This document shows positions 18,998 through 30,120 of a DNA stretch of 64,000 bases, piece after piece. The stretch is from Enterobacteriaceae endosymbiont of Plateumaris sericea (GTDB lineage: Bacteria; Pseudomonadota; Gammaproteobacteria; Enterobacterales; Enterobacteriaceae): the NCBI RefSeq assembly GCF_012562605.1, contig NZ_CP046224.1, forward strand, positions 316,988-380,987, written 5' to 3'. Numbering within the stretch: the first letter of the stretch is position 1; each line of letters begins with the position of its first letter. A program made the translations under genes and the position numbers. The notes beneath the pieces were generated by a model. The model was not told the origin of the DNA, ran no database searches, and saw only the letters and a list, made by a program, of their open reading frames with translations.

Positions 18998-20344
18998 TTA
19001 ATTATTATCACTTACAGAAATAAATTTACCATGTAAAGAATATAAATAAAAAGCAGTAATTTTTATATTAACTAATTTTCCAATATAATTATATTTATTT
19101 TGAAAAAAAACAACTCTATTATTTTCTGTTCTTCCAAAAAAAAATTGTTTATTTTGAGGAGATATTCCTTCTACTAAAATAGTTTGTATAGTATTTAACA
19201 TTTTTTTACTAAATTTTATTGTTTGTTGTTTAATATAATATTGTAATATATATAATCTTTGTTTTTTTTCATATTCACTAATATTATTATTATTTAATCT
19301 GTTTGCAGGAGTTCCAGGTCTAGGAGAATATATAAAACTAAAACTCATATCAAAATCAATATCTAATATTAATGAAATAGTTTTATAAAAATCATTTTTT
19401 GTTTCTCCTGGAAAACCAACAATAAAATCTGAACTAATTTGAATATTTGGTCTAATATTTCTTAATTTATTTATGATATTTTTATATTCAATAATATTGT
19501 ATCTTCTTTTCATTAATGATAAAATTTTATTAGAACCACTTTGTACAGGTAAATGAATAAAACTAACTAATTGAGGTATTTTTTTATATGTTTCAATTAA
19601 TTCTTCTGAAAAATTTTGTGGATGACTAGTAGTAAATCTAATTCTTTTAATATTTTTAATTTTAGAAATCATTTTTAATAATACTGAAAAATTATAAATG
19701 TTTCCTTGTAAATCTACATATTTATAAGCATTAACATTTTGTCCTAATAAATGAATTTCTTTAACTCCTTGTATAGTTAAAGTTTTTATTTCAGAAATAA
19801 TATCTTGATAAGGTCTACTTATTTCTTTTCCTCTTGTATATGGTACAATACAATAAGTACAGTATTTATTACAACCTTCTATTATAGTAATAAATTCACT
19901 AATATTTTTTTTTTGTGGTAATGGAAAATAATTAAATTTTTCTATTTTTGGAAAACTAATATCAATTAAATATTTTTTAAATTTAAGAACTTTATTAATC
20001 ATCATAGGAATTCTATGTAAAGTTTGTGGTCCAAAAATAATATCTACATGATTAGCTCTATTTAATATTTTTTTACCTTCTTGTACTGCAACACATCCTC
20101 CAACACCAATAATAATATTAGGATTCAATTTTTTTAAGTTCTTCCATCTACCTAATTGATGAAATAATTTTTCTTGTGCTTTTTCTCTGATAGAACATGT
20201 ATTTAATATAATAATATTAGCATTTTCTATAGAATTTGTAATTTTACAATTTAATTCTAATTTCATTAAATCGGCTATCTTAGATGAATCATATTCATTC
20301 ATTTGACAGCCCCAAGTTTTAATATATAATTTATTATTTAACAT
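18998..20344 (-). CDS. miaB: tRNA-2-methylthio-N6-dimethylallyladenosine synthase
   Basis: Radical-SAM methylthiotransferase that modifies A37 of tRNAs reading UNN codons. The radical-SAM cluster motif is CNKYCTYC (CxxxCxxC, about 157-164). The auxiliary-cluster cysteines appear in [20 protein letters not shown] and VGGCVAVQ. The TRAM domain occupies the last ~65 residues. Length 448 against 474. It needs an isopentenylated substrate (MiaA, not in the window) and an electron donor. fldA lies 2.2 kb away. Confidence 0.96.
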   Translation of the reverse strand: MLNNKLYIKTWGCQMNEYDSSKIADLMKLELNCKITNSIENANIIILNTCSIREKAQEKLFHQLGRWKNLKKLNPNIIIGVGGCVAVQEGKKILNRANHVDIIFGPQTLHRIPMMINKVLKFKKYLIDISFPKIEKFNYFPLPQKKNISEFITIIEGCNKYCTYCIVPYTRGKEISRPYQDIISEIKTLTIQGVKEIHLLGQNVNAYKYVDLQGNIYNFSVLLKMISKIKNIKRIRFTTSHPQNFSEELIETYKKIPQLVSFIHLPVQSGSNKILSLMKRRYNIIEYKNIINKLRNIRPNIQISSDFIVGFPGETKNDFYKTISLILDIDFDMSFSFIYSPRPGTPANRLNNNNISEYEKKQRLYILQYYIKQQTIKFSKKMLNTIQTILVEGISPQNKQFFFGRTENNRVVFFQNKYNYIGKLVNIKITAFYLYSLHGKFISVSDNN

Positions 20345-20425
20345 AATAATCTACTATTAAATTTATTAAATATAAATATTATAAATAATATAATATATTT
20401 TATAAATATTAGTTAAAATATAACT

Positions 20426-20497
20426 CTGGGGTACCTGGATTTGAACCAGGGATGCCGGTATCAAAAACCGGTGCCTTAACCTCTTGGCTATACCCCA
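20426..20497 (-). tRNA. tRNA-Gln (anticodon TTG)
   Basis: Minus-strand cloverleaf with acceptor TGGGGTA/TACCCCA, anticodon TTG inside TTTTTGATA, and T arm CCTGGTTCAAATCCAGG. Last of a three-tRNA cluster (Met-Leu-Gln) that corresponds to the enterobacterial metT-leuW-glnU array downstream of miaB. CCA is not encoded. glnS lies nearby on the other strand. Confidence 0.97.
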
Positions 20498-20526
20498 AAA
20501 TTTTTATATGTAAAATAAAAAATATT

Positions 20527-20609
20527 TGCGGAAGACGAGATTTGAACTCGTATATTATAACAATGCCAGAACCTAAATCTGGTGCGTCTTCCAATTCCGC
20601 CACTTCCGC
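20527..20609 (-). tRNA. tRNA-Leu (anticodon TAG)
   Basis: Class II tRNA on the minus strand starting GCGGAAGTGGCGGAATTGG, with anticodon TAG in ATTTAGGT and a variable arm typical of leucine tRNAs. It resembles E. coli leuW. CCA is not encoded. This is the middle gene of the cluster. Confidence 0.96.
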
Positions 20610-20624
20610 TTAGTAGTTTGTTTA

Positions 20625-20698
20625 TAGCTACGATGGGAATCGAACCCATGACCTCAGCGTTATGAGTGCTGTGCTCTAACCATCTGAGCTACGTAGCT
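20625..20698 (-). tRNA. Elongator tRNA-Met (anticodon CAT)
   Basis: Minus-strand cloverleaf AGCTACGTAGCTCAG with anticodon CAT in CTCATAAC and T arm ATGGGTTCGATTCCCAT. It is of the metT/metU type; the first acceptor pair is A-T instead of G-C. CCA is not encoded. First gene of the Met-Leu-Gln transcript. Confidence 0.96.
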
Positions 20699-20730
20699 AA
20701 AATTTATTTTTATAACACATATATTAATAT

Positions 20731-20759
20731 ATTATGTAAATATAAAATTAGAACGTCAA
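20731..20759 (-). promoter_or_regulatory. Sigma-70 promoter of the Met-Leu-Gln tRNA operon
   Basis: On the minus strand TTGACG (20759-20754) is followed after exactly 17 bases by CATAAT (20736-20731). Each hexamer matches consensus at five of six positions. The expected start near 20724 is about 26 bases ahead of the mature tRNA-Met. It is the best promoter I can see in the window. Confidence 0.7.
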
Positions 20760-20808
20760 CTAATTTATTATCTAAAATTAATATTTTTATTAATTATATT
20801 ATAAAAAA

Positions 20809-22482
20809 ATGGTATATAAATCAATGTATAAAAAAAATAATACTTATAAAAATAATTTTATTTATCAAATTATTAATAATGATTTAAAAAATAAAAAATA
20901 TAATTTAATATATACAAGATTTCCACCTGAACCTAATGGTTATTTACATATTGGACATATTAAATCTATATTTCTTAATTTTAAAATAGCAAAAGATTTT
21001 AATGGTAAATGTAATTTAAGAATTGATGATACTAATCCTATTAAAGAAAATATTGAATATATAAAATCTATAAAAAAAGATTTAATTTGGTTAGGTTTTA
21101 AATGGTCTAATAATATTAAATATTCATCAGATTATTTTTATCAGTTATATCAATATGCTTTAGAATTAATTAATAAAGGCTTAGCATATGTTGACGAATT
21201 AAATATAGAAGAAATTCGTAATTATAGAGGTACTTTATTAATTCCTGGTAAAAATAGTCCATATCGAAATCGGAGTATACAAGAAAATTTAAAATTATTT
21301 GAAAAAATGAAATTAGGTGAATTTCCTGAAGGAAGTGTATCTTTAAGAGCAAAAATAAATATGCAATCTAAAATTATTCTTTTACGAGATCCAGTTTTAT
21401 ATAGGATAAAATTTGTAAAACATCATCAAACAGGAAATAAATGGTGTATATACCCTATGTATGATTTTGCTCATTGTATTGCAGATGCTATTGAAGGAAT
21501 TACACATTCTTTATGTACATTAGAATTTCAGGATAATAGAGCATTGTATAATTGGATACTCAAAAATATAAGTATAAATCATTATCCAAAACAATATGAA
21601 TTTTCTAGATTAAATATAGAATATTCTGTATTATCTAAAAGAAAAATGAATCTATTAGTTAATAATAAAATTGTAAATGGATGGGATGATCCTAGAATGT
21701 TAACAATTTCAGGATTACGAAGAAGAGGTTATTCTGCATCATCTTTAAAAGAATTTTGTTCTCGTATAGGTGTTACAAAACAAAATAATATGATAGAAAT
21801 GGTATCTTTAGAATCATGTATTAGAGATGAATTAAATAAAAACGCTCATAGAATAATGGCTATATTAAAACCTTTAAAAGTAATTATTACAAATTTTCCT
21901 ATTACAAAAAAAAAAATTAAAATTATTGCTCCTAATCATCCCCATAATAATACTATGGGATTTAGAGATATTTTTTTTACTAAAGAAATATATATAGATG
22001 AATTAGATTTTATTGAAAATGACATAGAAAATAATAAAAAACTTACTTTAGGAAAAGAAATACGTTTAAGATATTCTTTTGTAATTAAAGCAGAAAAGAT
22101 TTTAAAAAATAGTAAAGGAAAAATTATTTGTGTATATTGTACTTATGACTCTAATACCTTAGGTAAAAAATTAAGTAAAAACAGAAATGTAAAAGGAGTT
22201 ATTCATTGGATATCAATTTCTCACTCTATTCCTGCTGTTTTTCGTATATATAATAATTTATTTACAAAAAAAAATATTGATAATATTGATAATATTTTTT
22301 CTTTTTTAAATAAAAAATCATTATTAATATATAATGGTTTTATTGAAAAAAATATTCTAGAAAAAAAAAATAAATCTTTTCAATTTGAAAGAGAAGGTTA
22401 TTTTTGTTTAGATAAAATAGATTCTAATAAACAAATGTTATTTTTTAATCAAATAACATCATTAAAAACAAATGTTAAATAA
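20809..22482 (+). CDS. glnS: Glutaminyl-tRNA synthetase
   Basis: Class I synthetase charging tRNA-Gln directly. The ATP site is in [12 protein letters not shown], and the KMSKS equivalent reads VLSKRKM. The tRNA-acceptor contacts [15 protein letters not shown] and CTLEFQDNR are conserved. The C-terminal anticodon-binding beta barrels follow and end in [12 protein letters not shown]. Length 557 against 554. An alternative ATG at 20824 aligns slightly better with the E. coli N-terminus, and neither start has a clear ribosome site. Eleven consecutive A occur in frame at 21906-21916. Confidence 0.96.
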   Translation: MVYKSMYKKNNTYKNNFIYQIINNDLKNKKYNLIYTRFPPEPNGYLHIGHIKSIFLNFKIAKDFNGKCNLRIDDTNPIKENIEYIKSIKKDLIWLGFKWSNNIKYSSDYFYQLYQYALELINKGLAYVDELNIEEIRNYRGTLLIPGKNSPYRNRSIQENLKLFEKMKLGEFPEGSVSLRAKINMQSKIILLRDPVLYRIKFVKHHQTGNKWCIYPMYDFAHCIADAIEGITHSLCTLEFQDNRALYNWILKNISINHYPKQYEFSRLNIEYSVLSKRKMNLLVNNKIVNGWDDPRMLTISGLRRRGYSASSLKEFCSRIGVTKQNNMIEMVSLESCIRDELNKNAHRIMAILKPLKVIITNFPITKKKIKIIAPNHPHNNTMGFRDIFFTKEIYIDELDFIENDIENNKKLTLGKEIRLRYSFVIKAEKILKNSKGKIICVYCTYDSNTLGKKLSKNRNVKGVIHWISISHSIPAVFRIYNNLFTKKNIDNIDNIFSFLNKKSLLIYNGFIEKNILEKKNKSFQFEREGYFCLDKIDSNKQMLFFNQITSLKTNVK

Positions 22483-22496
22483 TTATAATTTTTAAA

Positions 22497-22531
22497 AAAA
22501 TCAATTATATATAAATAATATAATTGATTTT
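22497..22531. terminator. Bidirectional terminator between glnS and fldA
   Basis: Perfect 14-base arms AAAATCAATTATAT and its complement (22497-22510 and 22518-22531) around a 7-base loop, lying 15 bases after the glnS stop and ahead of the fldA stop on the opposite strand. A7 on one flank gives a T run on the minus strand, and TTTT closes the plus side. Confidence 0.75.
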
Positions 22532-22543
22532 CTTATAAAAAAA

Positions 22544-23056
22544 TTAAAATCTAAATTCTTTAGATATTTGTTTAACCCATTTTTTAATACGTAAAGAAGT
22601 TAAATGAGATTGCCTATCTTCATCTATAGTTAATCCTAAAAAATAATCTTTATTTTTTAAACTTTTAGTATATTCAAAATTATAACCTAAAGTAGGCCAA
22701 TATCCTATTATTGTAGCTTTATTTCTTTTAACAATTTTATAAATTAAACTAATTGCATCACAAAAATAATCTCCATAATCTTCTTGATCTCCACATCCAA
22801 ATAAAGCTACAATTTTATTTTTAAAATTAATTTTTTTTAAAATAGGAAAAAAATCATCCCAATCACATTGGGCTTCACCATAATACCAAGTAGATATACC
22901 AAATAATAATATTGGAAAATTTTCAATATCTTGTTTACTACTTTTAGAAATATCAAAAATTTTAGTAATATTATTACCTAATTCTTTTTGAATATTTAAT
23001 GCAACATTTTCCGTATTTCCTGTATCACTACCAAAAAAAATACCTATTTTAGACAT
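22544..23056 (-). CDS. fldA: Flavodoxin 1
   Basis: Small FMN electron carrier. The phosphate-binding loop is GSDTGNT (9-15). The FMN-flanking loops follow at [13 protein letters not shown] and [12 protein letters not shown], as in long-chain enterobacterial flavodoxins. Length 170 against 176. In E. coli fldA is followed by fur; here it follows ybfF on the same strand with a 24-base gap, and no fur is seen. Possible clients in such a genome are Fe-S and radical-SAM enzymes such as MiaB. Its reductase (fpr) is not in the window. Confidence 0.95.
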   Translation of the reverse strand: MSKIGIFFGSDTGNTENVALNIQKELGNNITKIFDISKSSKQDIENFPILLFGISTWYYGEAQCDWDDFFPILKKINFKNKIVALFGCGDQEDYGDYFCDAISLIYKIVKRNKATIIGYWPTLGYNFEYTKSLKNKDYFLGLTIDEDRQSHLTSLRIKKWVKQISKEFRF

Positions 23057-23080
23057 ATTAATTATTATCCTCTAATAATT

Positions 23081-23854
23081 TTATTTTAAACAAAAATTCA
23101 ATATTTGATTTATAACTACATTAGTTACTTCAATATGTAAAAAATGACCCGCAGGAATATTATATATTCTTGCTGATGGAAATTGATTAAATAAATCTTT
23201 ATAATGAAGATTATTAATATAAGAAGATTTTTCTCCTTTTAAAAATAATGATTCTCCTAACCATGCAGGTATTTTTTCCCAATTTAATATTTTATCATAT
23301 TCATGATTTAATATAGGTAGATTAAATTGCCATTTACCATAAGAAAATGAATTTAAAAAATATTTTATTATATATTTTTTTTTTATATAAAAATTCATTA
23401 TTTCAAAAGCTTTTTTTTTAGTAAATATCTTTAATTTATTAATTTTTTTTAATATAAAAAAAATATTTTTATTATTATAAAAATAATGAACTGGAGCTAT
23501 ATCAAGAATAATAATTTTTTTTATAATATTAGGAATTAATTTAGTTAAAGTCATAGCAATTTTTCCACCCATAGAATGTCCTATAATGATAATATTATTT
23601 TTAATTCTGATATAATTAAGTGTATCTAAAATATCTTGAGCCATTATTGTATAATTCATACTACTATTTTTAGGAGATAAACCATGATTTCTTACATCAA
23701 TTTCAATAATTTTATATTTTAATCTTTGATTTAAAATTTTTGCAATGTAATGTAAACTATTTATATTACCAAATAATCCATGAATTGTAATAATAGTTAT
23801 ATTTTCTTTTTGATAAAAATTTTTTATAGGAATAATAGAATAATTTAAAATCAT
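23081..23854 (-). CDS. ybfF: Alpha/beta-hydrolase esterase YbfF
   Basis: Acyl-ester hydrolase of the alpha/beta fold; the E. coli enzyme cleaves acyl-CoA and other esters in vitro and its physiological role is unsettled. Oxyanion loop HGLFGN at 25-30, the DVRNHGLSP block at 53-61, and nucleophile S94 in GHSMGG are seen. The C-terminal AGHFLHIE supplies the histidine. Length 257 against 254. Neighbour of fldA, as in E. coli (seqA, which lies between in E. coli, is gone). Confidence 0.9.
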   Translation of the reverse strand: MILNYSIIPIKNFYQKENITIITIHGLFGNINSLHYIAKILNQRLKYKIIEIDVRNHGLSPKNSSMNYTIMAQDILDTLNYIRIKNNIIIIGHSMGGKIAMTLTKLIPNIIKKIIILDIAPVHYFYNNKNIFFILKKINKLKIFTKKKAFEIMNFYIKKKYIIKYFLNSFSYGKWQFNLPILNHEYDKILNWEKIPAWLGESLFLKGEKSSYINNLHYKDLFNQFPSARIYNIPAGHFLHIEVTNVVINQILNFCLK

Positions 23855-24082
23855 ATTATATTTAAATTAAAATTTCAAAAATATATAAGTTGTGTTAAAA
23901 TATATAATATTTAAAATTAAATATATATTTATTATTAATATAATATTATAGAAAATTTTATTAAATATAAAAAATACTAAATTATAAATTTAATATTAAT
24001 TTTTTGATAAAATAAAATATTAATTGTAGTAACTATTAAAATTATTTAATTAATATAATAAATATACAAAATAAAATTTTTT

Positions 24083-25705
24083 ATGAAAAATATAAATCCT
24101 ACAAAAACTATTTCTTGGAAAATATTAACAGAACATTTTCAAGATATAAAAAAAACAACATTAAATGATTTATTTAAAAAAGATAAAAAAAGATTCTCTA
24201 AATTTTCTATCAATTTTGAAAATGAAATTCTTTTTGATTTTTCAAAAAATATAATTAATGAAAAAACAATTAATAATTTAATTAATTTAGCTAAAGAAGT
24301 TAATTATAATGATGCTATTAATTCAATGTTTTATGGTAAAGACATTAATATAACAGAAAAAAGGCCAATTTTACATACTGCATTACGTAATCAATATAGT
24401 ACAAGTACTTTTTTAAATAATGAAAATATATATAATAATATTATTATTAATTTAAAAAAAATTAAACAAATTTCTGATGATGTAATTTCAGGAAAATGGA
24501 AAGGATATAAAAATAATATAATAAAAGATATTATAAATATAGGTATTGGAGGTTCAAATTTAGGTCCATTAATGGTTACAGAAGCATTAAAACCTTATAA
24601 AAATCATTTAAACTTACATTTTATATCAAATATTGATAGTACTCAATTAGTAGATGTTTTAAAAAAAATTAAACCAGAAAATAGTTTATTCATTATTTCT
24701 TCTAAAACTTTTACAACTCAAGAAACTATTTCTAATGCAAAAAGCGTAAAAGAATGGTTTATTGAAAATACTTCTCATATAAATTTTAATGATAATATAT
24801 CAAAACATTTTATTGCTATAACTAATAATATTCATTATGCTCAAAAATTTGGAATAAATAAAAATAATATTTTATCATTACCAGATTGGATAGTAGGACG
24901 TTTTTCTTTATGGTCATTTATAGGTCTTCCAATATCATTATCTATTGGTTTTAATAATTTTAAAAAATTATTAAAAGGTGCAGATAAAATGGATAACCAT
25001 TTTTTTTATAATCCTATTAGATATAATATACCTATTATTATGTCTTTAATAAGTATTTGGTATAATAATTTTTGGAAATCAGAAACAGAAGCAATAATAC
25101 TTTATGATCATTATATGAGATATTTTCCAAAATATTTACAACAATTAAATATGGAATCTAATGGTAAATCTATAGATAGAAATGGTGAAATTATAAATTA
25201 TCAAACTAGTCCAATTATATGGGGTGGAGTAGGAACTAATAGTCAACATTCATTTTTTCAAATGTTACATCAAGGAACAAAACTTATTCCATGTGATTTT
25301 ATTGCTCCAGTAATTACTCATAATTATTTAAATAATCATCATGATAAATTAATATCTAATTATATAGCACAGACAAAAGCATTAGCATTTGGAAATCAAG
25401 ATGATGATAATATTAAAAAAAATATATATAAATTATGTTTAGGTAATCATCCAAGTAATTCAATTTTTTTAAGAGAAATAACTCCATATAATTTAGGATC
25501 ATTAATTGCTTTATATGAACATAAAATTTTTATGCAAGGTGTAATCTTAAATATTTTTTCTTTTGATCAATGGGGTGTTGAATTAGGGAAAAAAATAGCT
25601 AATATGCTAATATTGGATTTAAATAATTCTGAAAAAATAATTCATTATGATGAATCAACTAACGGACTAATAAATTTTTATAAATTATTTAATACATTAA
25701 ATTAA
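24083..25705 (+). CDS. pgi: Glucose-6-phosphate isomerase
   Basis: Interconverts glucose-6-phosphate and fructose-6-phosphate at the head of glycolysis. Family signatures are present: IGIGGSNLGP at about 154-163, SKTFTTQET, the active-site stretch GGVGTNSQHSFFQMLHQGT and the C-terminal FDQWGVELGK. Length is 540 residues against 549. A 228-base AT-rich region upstream (23855-24082) should contain its promoter and that of ybfF, which diverges from it. No operon partner. Confidence 0.96.
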   Translation: MKNINPTKTISWKILTEHFQDIKKTTLNDLFKKDKKRFSKFSINFENEILFDFSKNIINEKTINNLINLAKEVNYNDAINSMFYGKDINITEKRPILHTALRNQYSTSTFLNNENIYNNIIINLKKIKQISDDVISGKWKGYKNNIIKDIINIGIGGSNLGPLMVTEALKPYKNHLNLHFISNIDSTQLVDVLKKIKPENSLFIISSKTFTTQETISNAKSVKEWFIENTSHINFNDNISKHFIAITNNIHYAQKFGINKNNILSLPDWIVGRFSLWSFIGLPISLSIGFNNFKKLLKGADKMDNHFFYNPIRYNIPIIMSLISIWYNNFWKSETEAIILYDHYMRYFPKYLQQLNMESNGKSIDRNGEIINYQTSPIIWGGVGTNSQHSFFQMLHQGTKLIPCDFIAPVITHNYLNNHHDKLISNYIAQTKALAFGNQDDDNIKKNIYKLCLGNHPSNSIFLREITPYNLGSLIALYEHKIFMQGVILNIFSFDQWGVELGKKIANMLILDLNNSEKIIHYDESTNGLINFYKLFNTLN

Positions 25706-25775
25706 TATTATATAAAAATATTATTTTATTTTTTAGTAAAATAAAGAACTAATAATTTTAGTTAAATATAATATA

Positions 25776-25816
25776 TAAAAAAATATTTATGTAATAAATA
25801 TATAAATATTTTTTTA
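25776..25816. terminator. Bidirectional terminator between pgi and deaD
   Basis: Perfect 15-base arms (25776-25790 and 25802-25816) with an A7 start and a T7 end, so each strand presents a stem plus T run. The loop is 11 bases. It lies between the two converging genes. Confidence 0.75.
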
Positions 25817-25868
25817 CAAATTTAATTTATTTTATTTTAAATTAAATATTTTTAAATAAAATGATAAT

Positions 25869-27542
25869 CTATTTATTAAATAATTTAATATTTATAAGTT
25901 TATTTAAAATTCTTATTTTTTTAAAATTTTTTAAAATATTTTTCTTTAAAATTTTAGATAATTCAATAGTAGAATATAAGGGAAATAATTTTATATTACC
26001 AATATAATGACTATTAATTTCTCCTTCATTAATCATAGCTCCAACAATATGACGAATTTCAACACCATCTTTTTTACCAATATTTATACTATATAATTCC
26101 ATATCTTTATTTTTATTTTTATAATTTTTTTTATATATATTTTTTACGTTTTTATTTTTTAATATACTATTAAATTTAATAAATTTTGATTTTTTATAAA
26201 ATGTTTTTTTAGCTATAAAAATAGGATCAGGAGGTAAAATTAAAGGTTTGAGACCTTGTGCTATTTTTAATAAAGCTATTGATAATTTTTCTAAATCTAA
26301 ATTATTATTATTTTGTAATTTTTGTAAAATTACTTTATATTTTTCTAAATCTTTAGATTCTAATTCTTTATTTATTTTCATTGAAAATTTTATTAATCTT
26401 TTTTCTGTTAATAATTTTGAATTAGGTAAAAATACTTCTGGAATATGTAATTTTATTTTTCTTTCAATATTTCTTAAAAATCTTTTTTCTCTATTTTCTA
26501 CAAACATTAAAGCTTTACCAGTTCTTCCAGCACGTCCTGTTCTTCCTATACGATGTACATAAGATTCTACATCTATTGGAATATCATAATTTATAACTAA
26601 TGATATTCTTTCAACATCTAATCCTCTAGCAGCAATATCCGTAGCGATTAAAATATCTAAATTTCCATTTTTAAATCTTTCTAATGTCTGTTCTCTAATA
26701 TTTTGATTCATATCTCCATTTAAAGCTGCACTATTATAACCAGATTGTTTTAATATTTCAGAAACTTCAATAGTTGCATGTTTAGTACGTACAAAAATTA
26801 ATGCTGCATCAAAATCTTCAGCTTCAAGAAATTTTTTAAGAGCATCTATTTTTCGTCCAAAAGAAGTCCAATAACTTTGATTAATATTTGGTATTGTATC
26901 AATATTTGATGCAATTCTAATTTCATGAGGATTATTCATGAATTTTTTTGTAATATTTTTAATTTGTATTGGCATAGTAGCAGAAAATAATGCAATTTGA
27001 TATCCTTTAGGTATAATAGATATTATATGTTCGACATCTTCAATAAAACCCATTCTTAACATTTCATCTGCTTCATCTAAAACTAAACTTTTTAACTTTG
27101 ATAAATTAACAGTACCTCTTTTAATATGATCTAATAAACGTCCAGGAGTAGCAACAATTATTTGTGGTCCTAATCTTAATCCTTTTAATTGAATACTATA
27201 TGATTGTCCTCCATATAATACCAATACATTTACGCCAAGCATAAATTTACTAAATAAAGATATTGCTTTTGATACTTGCATTGCTAACTCCCTAGTAGGA
27301 GCTAAAATTAAAATTTGAGTATTTTTATTAGATACACTAATATTTTGTAATAACGGTAAAGAAAATGCTGCTGTTTTACCACTTCCAGTTTGTGCTATAC
27401 CTAATACATCTTTTTTAAATAATAAAGGTGGAATACATTCTTTTTGTATAGGAGATGGTTTAATATATCCAATTTTATTTAATGCTTTTAAAAGATAATT
27501 ATTTAAACCAAGTTTAGCAAAAGTAATTTCAACATTAGTCAT
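25869..27542 (-). CDS. deaD: DEAD-box RNA helicase DeaD (CsdA)
   Basis: ATP-dependent RNA helicase that assists ribosome assembly and mRNA decay, especially in the cold. The motifs run in order: Q-motif region [47 protein letters not shown]. The DbpA/CsdA-type RNA-binding domain is still visible near the C-terminus ([19 protein letters not shown]), but the basic tail that makes E. coli DeaD 629 residues long is gone (557 here). I chose ATG at 27542 because it aligns with the E. coli start; an in-frame GTG at 27551 is possible. E. coli has nlpI between pnp and deaD; it is absent. Confidence 0.95.
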   Translation of the reverse strand: MTNVEITFAKLGLNNYLLKALNKIGYIKPSPIQKECIPPLLFKKDVLGIAQTGSGKTAAFSLPLLQNISVSNKNTQILILAPTRELAMQVSKAISLFSKFMLGVNVLVLYGGQSYSIQLKGLRLGPQIIVATPGRLLDHIKRGTVNLSKLKSLVLDEADEMLRMGFIEDVEHIISIIPKGYQIALFSATMPIQIKNITKKFMNNPHEIRIASNIDTIPNINQSYWTSFGRKIDALKKFLEAEDFDAALIFVRTKHATIEVSEILKQSGYNSAALNGDMNQNIREQTLERFKNGNLDILIATDIAARGLDVERISLVINYDIPIDVESYVHRIGRTGRAGRTGKALMFVENREKRFLRNIERKIKLHIPEVFLPNSKLLTEKRLIKFSMKINKELESKDLEKYKVILQKLQNNNNLDLEKLSIALLKIAQGLKPLILPPDPIFIAKKTFYKKSKFIKFNSILKNKNVKNIYKKNYKNKNKDMELYSINIGKKDGVEIRHIVGAMINEGEINSHYIGNIKLFPLYSTIELSKILKKNILKNFKKIRILNKLINIKLFNK

Positions 27543-27702
27543 GTAATACACATGCCTCTTAATTTTATAATGTAAAAATTAAAATATAAATAATAATTAT
27601 TTTTTAAAATTAATAAATAATGAATTATTTTATAATAATGTTTATTGAAACAATATATTAGATAAATTAAATTTATACATTATGTATTTTATTAAAGTTT
27701 TA

Positions 27703-27748
27703 AAATTATATTAAAATATATTTAATTAAATATATTTTAATATAATTT
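27703..27748. repeat. Perfect 46-bp palindrome in the pnp-deaD spacer
   Basis: Bases 27703-27725 are exactly complementary to 27726-27748 read in reverse: 23 pairs, no mismatch, no spacer. It is wholly A/T, with centre TTTAATTAAA. It could extrude as a cruciform or form a hairpin in RNA. It may end the pnp transcript or shield it from decay. Confidence 0.85.
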
Positions 27749-27784
27749 GTAATTATGTTTCAAAAAATAAACATAATCACAAAT
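27747..27784 (-). terminator. Second hairpin downstream of pnp
   Basis: On the minus strand TTTGTGATTATGTTT and AAACATAATTACAAA pair over 15 positions with one G-U pair and an 8-base loop. The wobble position means it pairs fully only as minus-strand RNA, the direction in which pnp and deaD are read. The next bases are the long palindrome rather than a clean T run, so termination versus a processing or stability element is undecided. Confidence 0.55.
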
Positions 27785-27949
27785 ACTTTATTTTATTGAA
27801 AATATCAAAAAACAACTATAAAAAAAATTATTTAATTAATACTTATTATTAAAATAATTAATTTTATTATAAATCATGAATATAAATTATAAATAGAACT
27901 TAATTAAAGAAAATATATATTTAAATTGTTTTTTTATATATTATAATTA

Positions 27950-30040
27950 TTAAATTTTATTAATAGCTGCTTTTATACTTAATCTTATACGTCCTTGTCT
28001 ATCAATTTCCATAACTTTTACAAGAACTTTTTGTTGTAATTTTAAATAATCACTAACTTTATTTACATGTTTATTAGTAATTTGTGAAATATGAACTAAT
28101 CCTTCTTTTCCATTATCTATAACAATAAAAGCACCAAAATCTACAATACGTATAACTTTACCATTATATATTTTTCCTACTTCTATATCTGCTGTAATTT
28201 CTTTTATACGACGAATAGCAAATTTTATTTGTGAATTATTTTTAGCAGCTATTTTTATAATTCCAGTATCTTCAATTTCTATAATTGTATCAGTTTCTTC
28301 AGTTAAAGCTCTAATTACAGAACCACCTTTACCTATCATATCTTTAATTTTTTCTGGATTAATTTTTATTGTATGTATTCTAGGAGCAAATTCTGATATA
28401 TTTTTTCTAGGTGTAGAAATAACTTGTTTCATAACTTCTAAAATATGTAATCTTGCTGATTTAGCTTGAATTAATGCTAATTTTATTATTTCATAAGTAA
28501 TACCTGTAATTTTAATATCCATTTGTAATGCTGTAATTCCTTCATGTGTACCAGCAACTTTAAAATCCATATCACCTAAATGATCTTCATCACCTAATAT
28601 GTCAGATAATATTATAAAATTATTTTTATTTTTAATTAATCCCATAGATATACCAGCTACAGCATTTTTTATAGGAATTCCTGCATCCATCATTGCTAAA
28701 GAAGCACCACATACCGATGCCATCGAAGAAGATCCATTTGATTCAGTTATTTCTGAAACAATTCTTGTTGTATAAGGAAATTCTTCTATATTTGGCATAA
28801 CTGGAATTATTGCTTTTTTTGCTAAATACCCATGACCAATTTCGCGTCTTTTAGGAGATCCTAAGATACCAATTTCACCTACAGCATATGGAGGAAAATT
28901 ATAGTGAAAAATAAAATTATTTGTTCTATCTCCTAATAAATCATCTAAAATTTGTGCATCTCTTGTTGTTCCTAAAGTAGCAGTAACTAAAGATTGTGTT
29001 TCTCCTCTTGTAAATAATGCAGAACCATGTGTACGAGGTAATATTCCTGTACGTACATCTAAATTACGAATCATATCATGATCTCGTCCATCAATACGTA
29101 AATTATTATTAAATATTTTTTTCCTAATAATATTTTTTTCTAAATTATAAAAAATCTCATTAATTTGATTATTAGAAATATCATTATATTCTTGTTGTAT
29201 TAATGTATTTACTTGTGATTTAATAGAATTAATTTCATTTGTTCTATTATTTTTTTCTTTAATATTATAAGCATCATTTAAAGAATTTTTAGCAAGAAAA
29301 ATAATTTTTTTTTCTATTTCTTCATTAATTTTAATTAATTGCCATTCGAAATTATTTTTTTCAATTTTATCTGTTAATTTTTGAATGTTATCTATTAAAA
29401 TTTGTTGTTCATTATGTCCAAATATTATTGCATTCATTATTTGATCTTCATTTAATGAATTAGCTTGAGCTTCAACCATTAAAATTTCATTTTTAGTACC
29501 AGTAACAACTAAATCTAATTGACTTTTTTTCATATCTTCTGTAGTAGGATTTAAAATATATTGGTTATTAATATATCCAACTCTTGAACTACCAATAGGG
29601 CCATTAAACGGGATACCAGATAAATTTAAAACAGCTGATGCACCAATAATAGCTACTATATCAGGATTAATAGATGTATTTACAGACATTACTGTTGCAG
29701 TAATTTGAATTTCATTTAAAAAACCTTTTGTAAATAAAGGTCTTATTGAACGATCAATTAAACGAGAAATTAATATTTCTCCTTCACTTTGTCTACCTTC
29801 TCTACGAAAAAAATTACCTGGAATACGTCCTGCTGCATATGATCTTTCTTGATAATTTACTGATAATGGAAAAAAAGATTGTTCTGGTTTTAGATTTTTA
29901 TCTACCATTATAGTAACAAATACAGCTGTATCATCAATACTTACCATAACTGCCGATGTAGCTTGTCTTGCTATAATTCCTGTTTCAATAGTTACAATAT
30001 TATTACCATATTTAAATCTACTAATAATTGGATTTAACAA
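27950..30040 (-). CDS. pnp: Polyribonucleotide nucleotidyltransferase (PNPase)
   Basis: Phosphorolytic 3'-5' exoribonuclease, a trimer in the degradosome. The protein contains two RNase PH domains (first about 1-220; second from about 310, with the [14 protein letters not shown] signature), then a KH domain at about 550-610 with [16 protein letters not shown], and a C-terminal S1 domain with [18 protein letters not shown]. Length is 696 against 711, so only the tail is trimmed. It follows rpsO in the ancestral order with an 80-base gap. In E. coli the 5' leader is cleaved by RNase III and autoregulated; no obvious long stem is seen here. Confidence 0.97.
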   Translation of the reverse strand: MLNPIISRFKYGNNIVTIETGIIARQATSAVMVSIDDTAVFVTIMVDKNLKPEQSFFPLSVNYQERSYAAGRIPGNFFRREGRQSEGEILISRLIDRSIRPLFTKGFLNEIQITATVMSVNTSINPDIVAIIGASAVLNLSGIPFNGPIGSSRVGYINNQYILNPTTEDMKKSQLDLVVTGTKNEILMVEAQANSLNEDQIMNAIIFGHNEQQILIDNIQKLTDKIEKNNFEWQLIKINEEIEKKIIFLAKNSLNDAYNIKEKNNRTNEINSIKSQVNTLIQQEYNDISNNQINEIFYNLEKNIIRKKIFNNNLRIDGRDHDMIRNLDVRTGILPRTHGSALFTRGETQSLVTATLGTTRDAQILDDLLGDRTNNFIFHYNFPPYAVGEIGILGSPKRREIGHGYLAKKAIIPVMPNIEEFPYTTRIVSEITESNGSSSMASVCGASLAMMDAGIPIKNAVAGISMGLIKNKNNFIILSDILGDEDHLGDMDFKVAGTHEGITALQMDIKITGITYEIIKLALIQAKSARLHILEVMKQVISTPRKNISEFAPRIHTIKINPEKIKDMIGKGGSVIRALTEETDTIIEIEDTGIIKIAAKNNSQIKFAIRRIKEITADIEVGKIYNGKVIRIVDFGAFIVIDNGKEGLVHISQITNKHVNKVSDYLKLQQKVLVKVMEIDRQGRIRLSIKAAINKI

Positions 30041-30120
30041 AATAAATATCCTTAAATATAATTTTTATTGGAGATATAAAATTTTTAATTTAAAAAAAGA
30101 TTAATAATTTTAAAAATGAT

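Larger units (their letters stand above)
27543..27949. other. 407-base non-coding spacer between pnp and deaD
   Basis: No coding frame and no nlpI remnant is seen. The spacer holds a long perfect palindrome and a second hairpin, described separately. Both flanking genes are on the minus strand, so this is the end of the pnp transcript and the start of deaD. Confidence 0.7.

Noticed and set aside
20409-20603. Minus-strand 64-codon frame
   Set aside because: It runs across tRNA-Gln and tRNA-Leu, whose cloverleaf structures explain the sequence.
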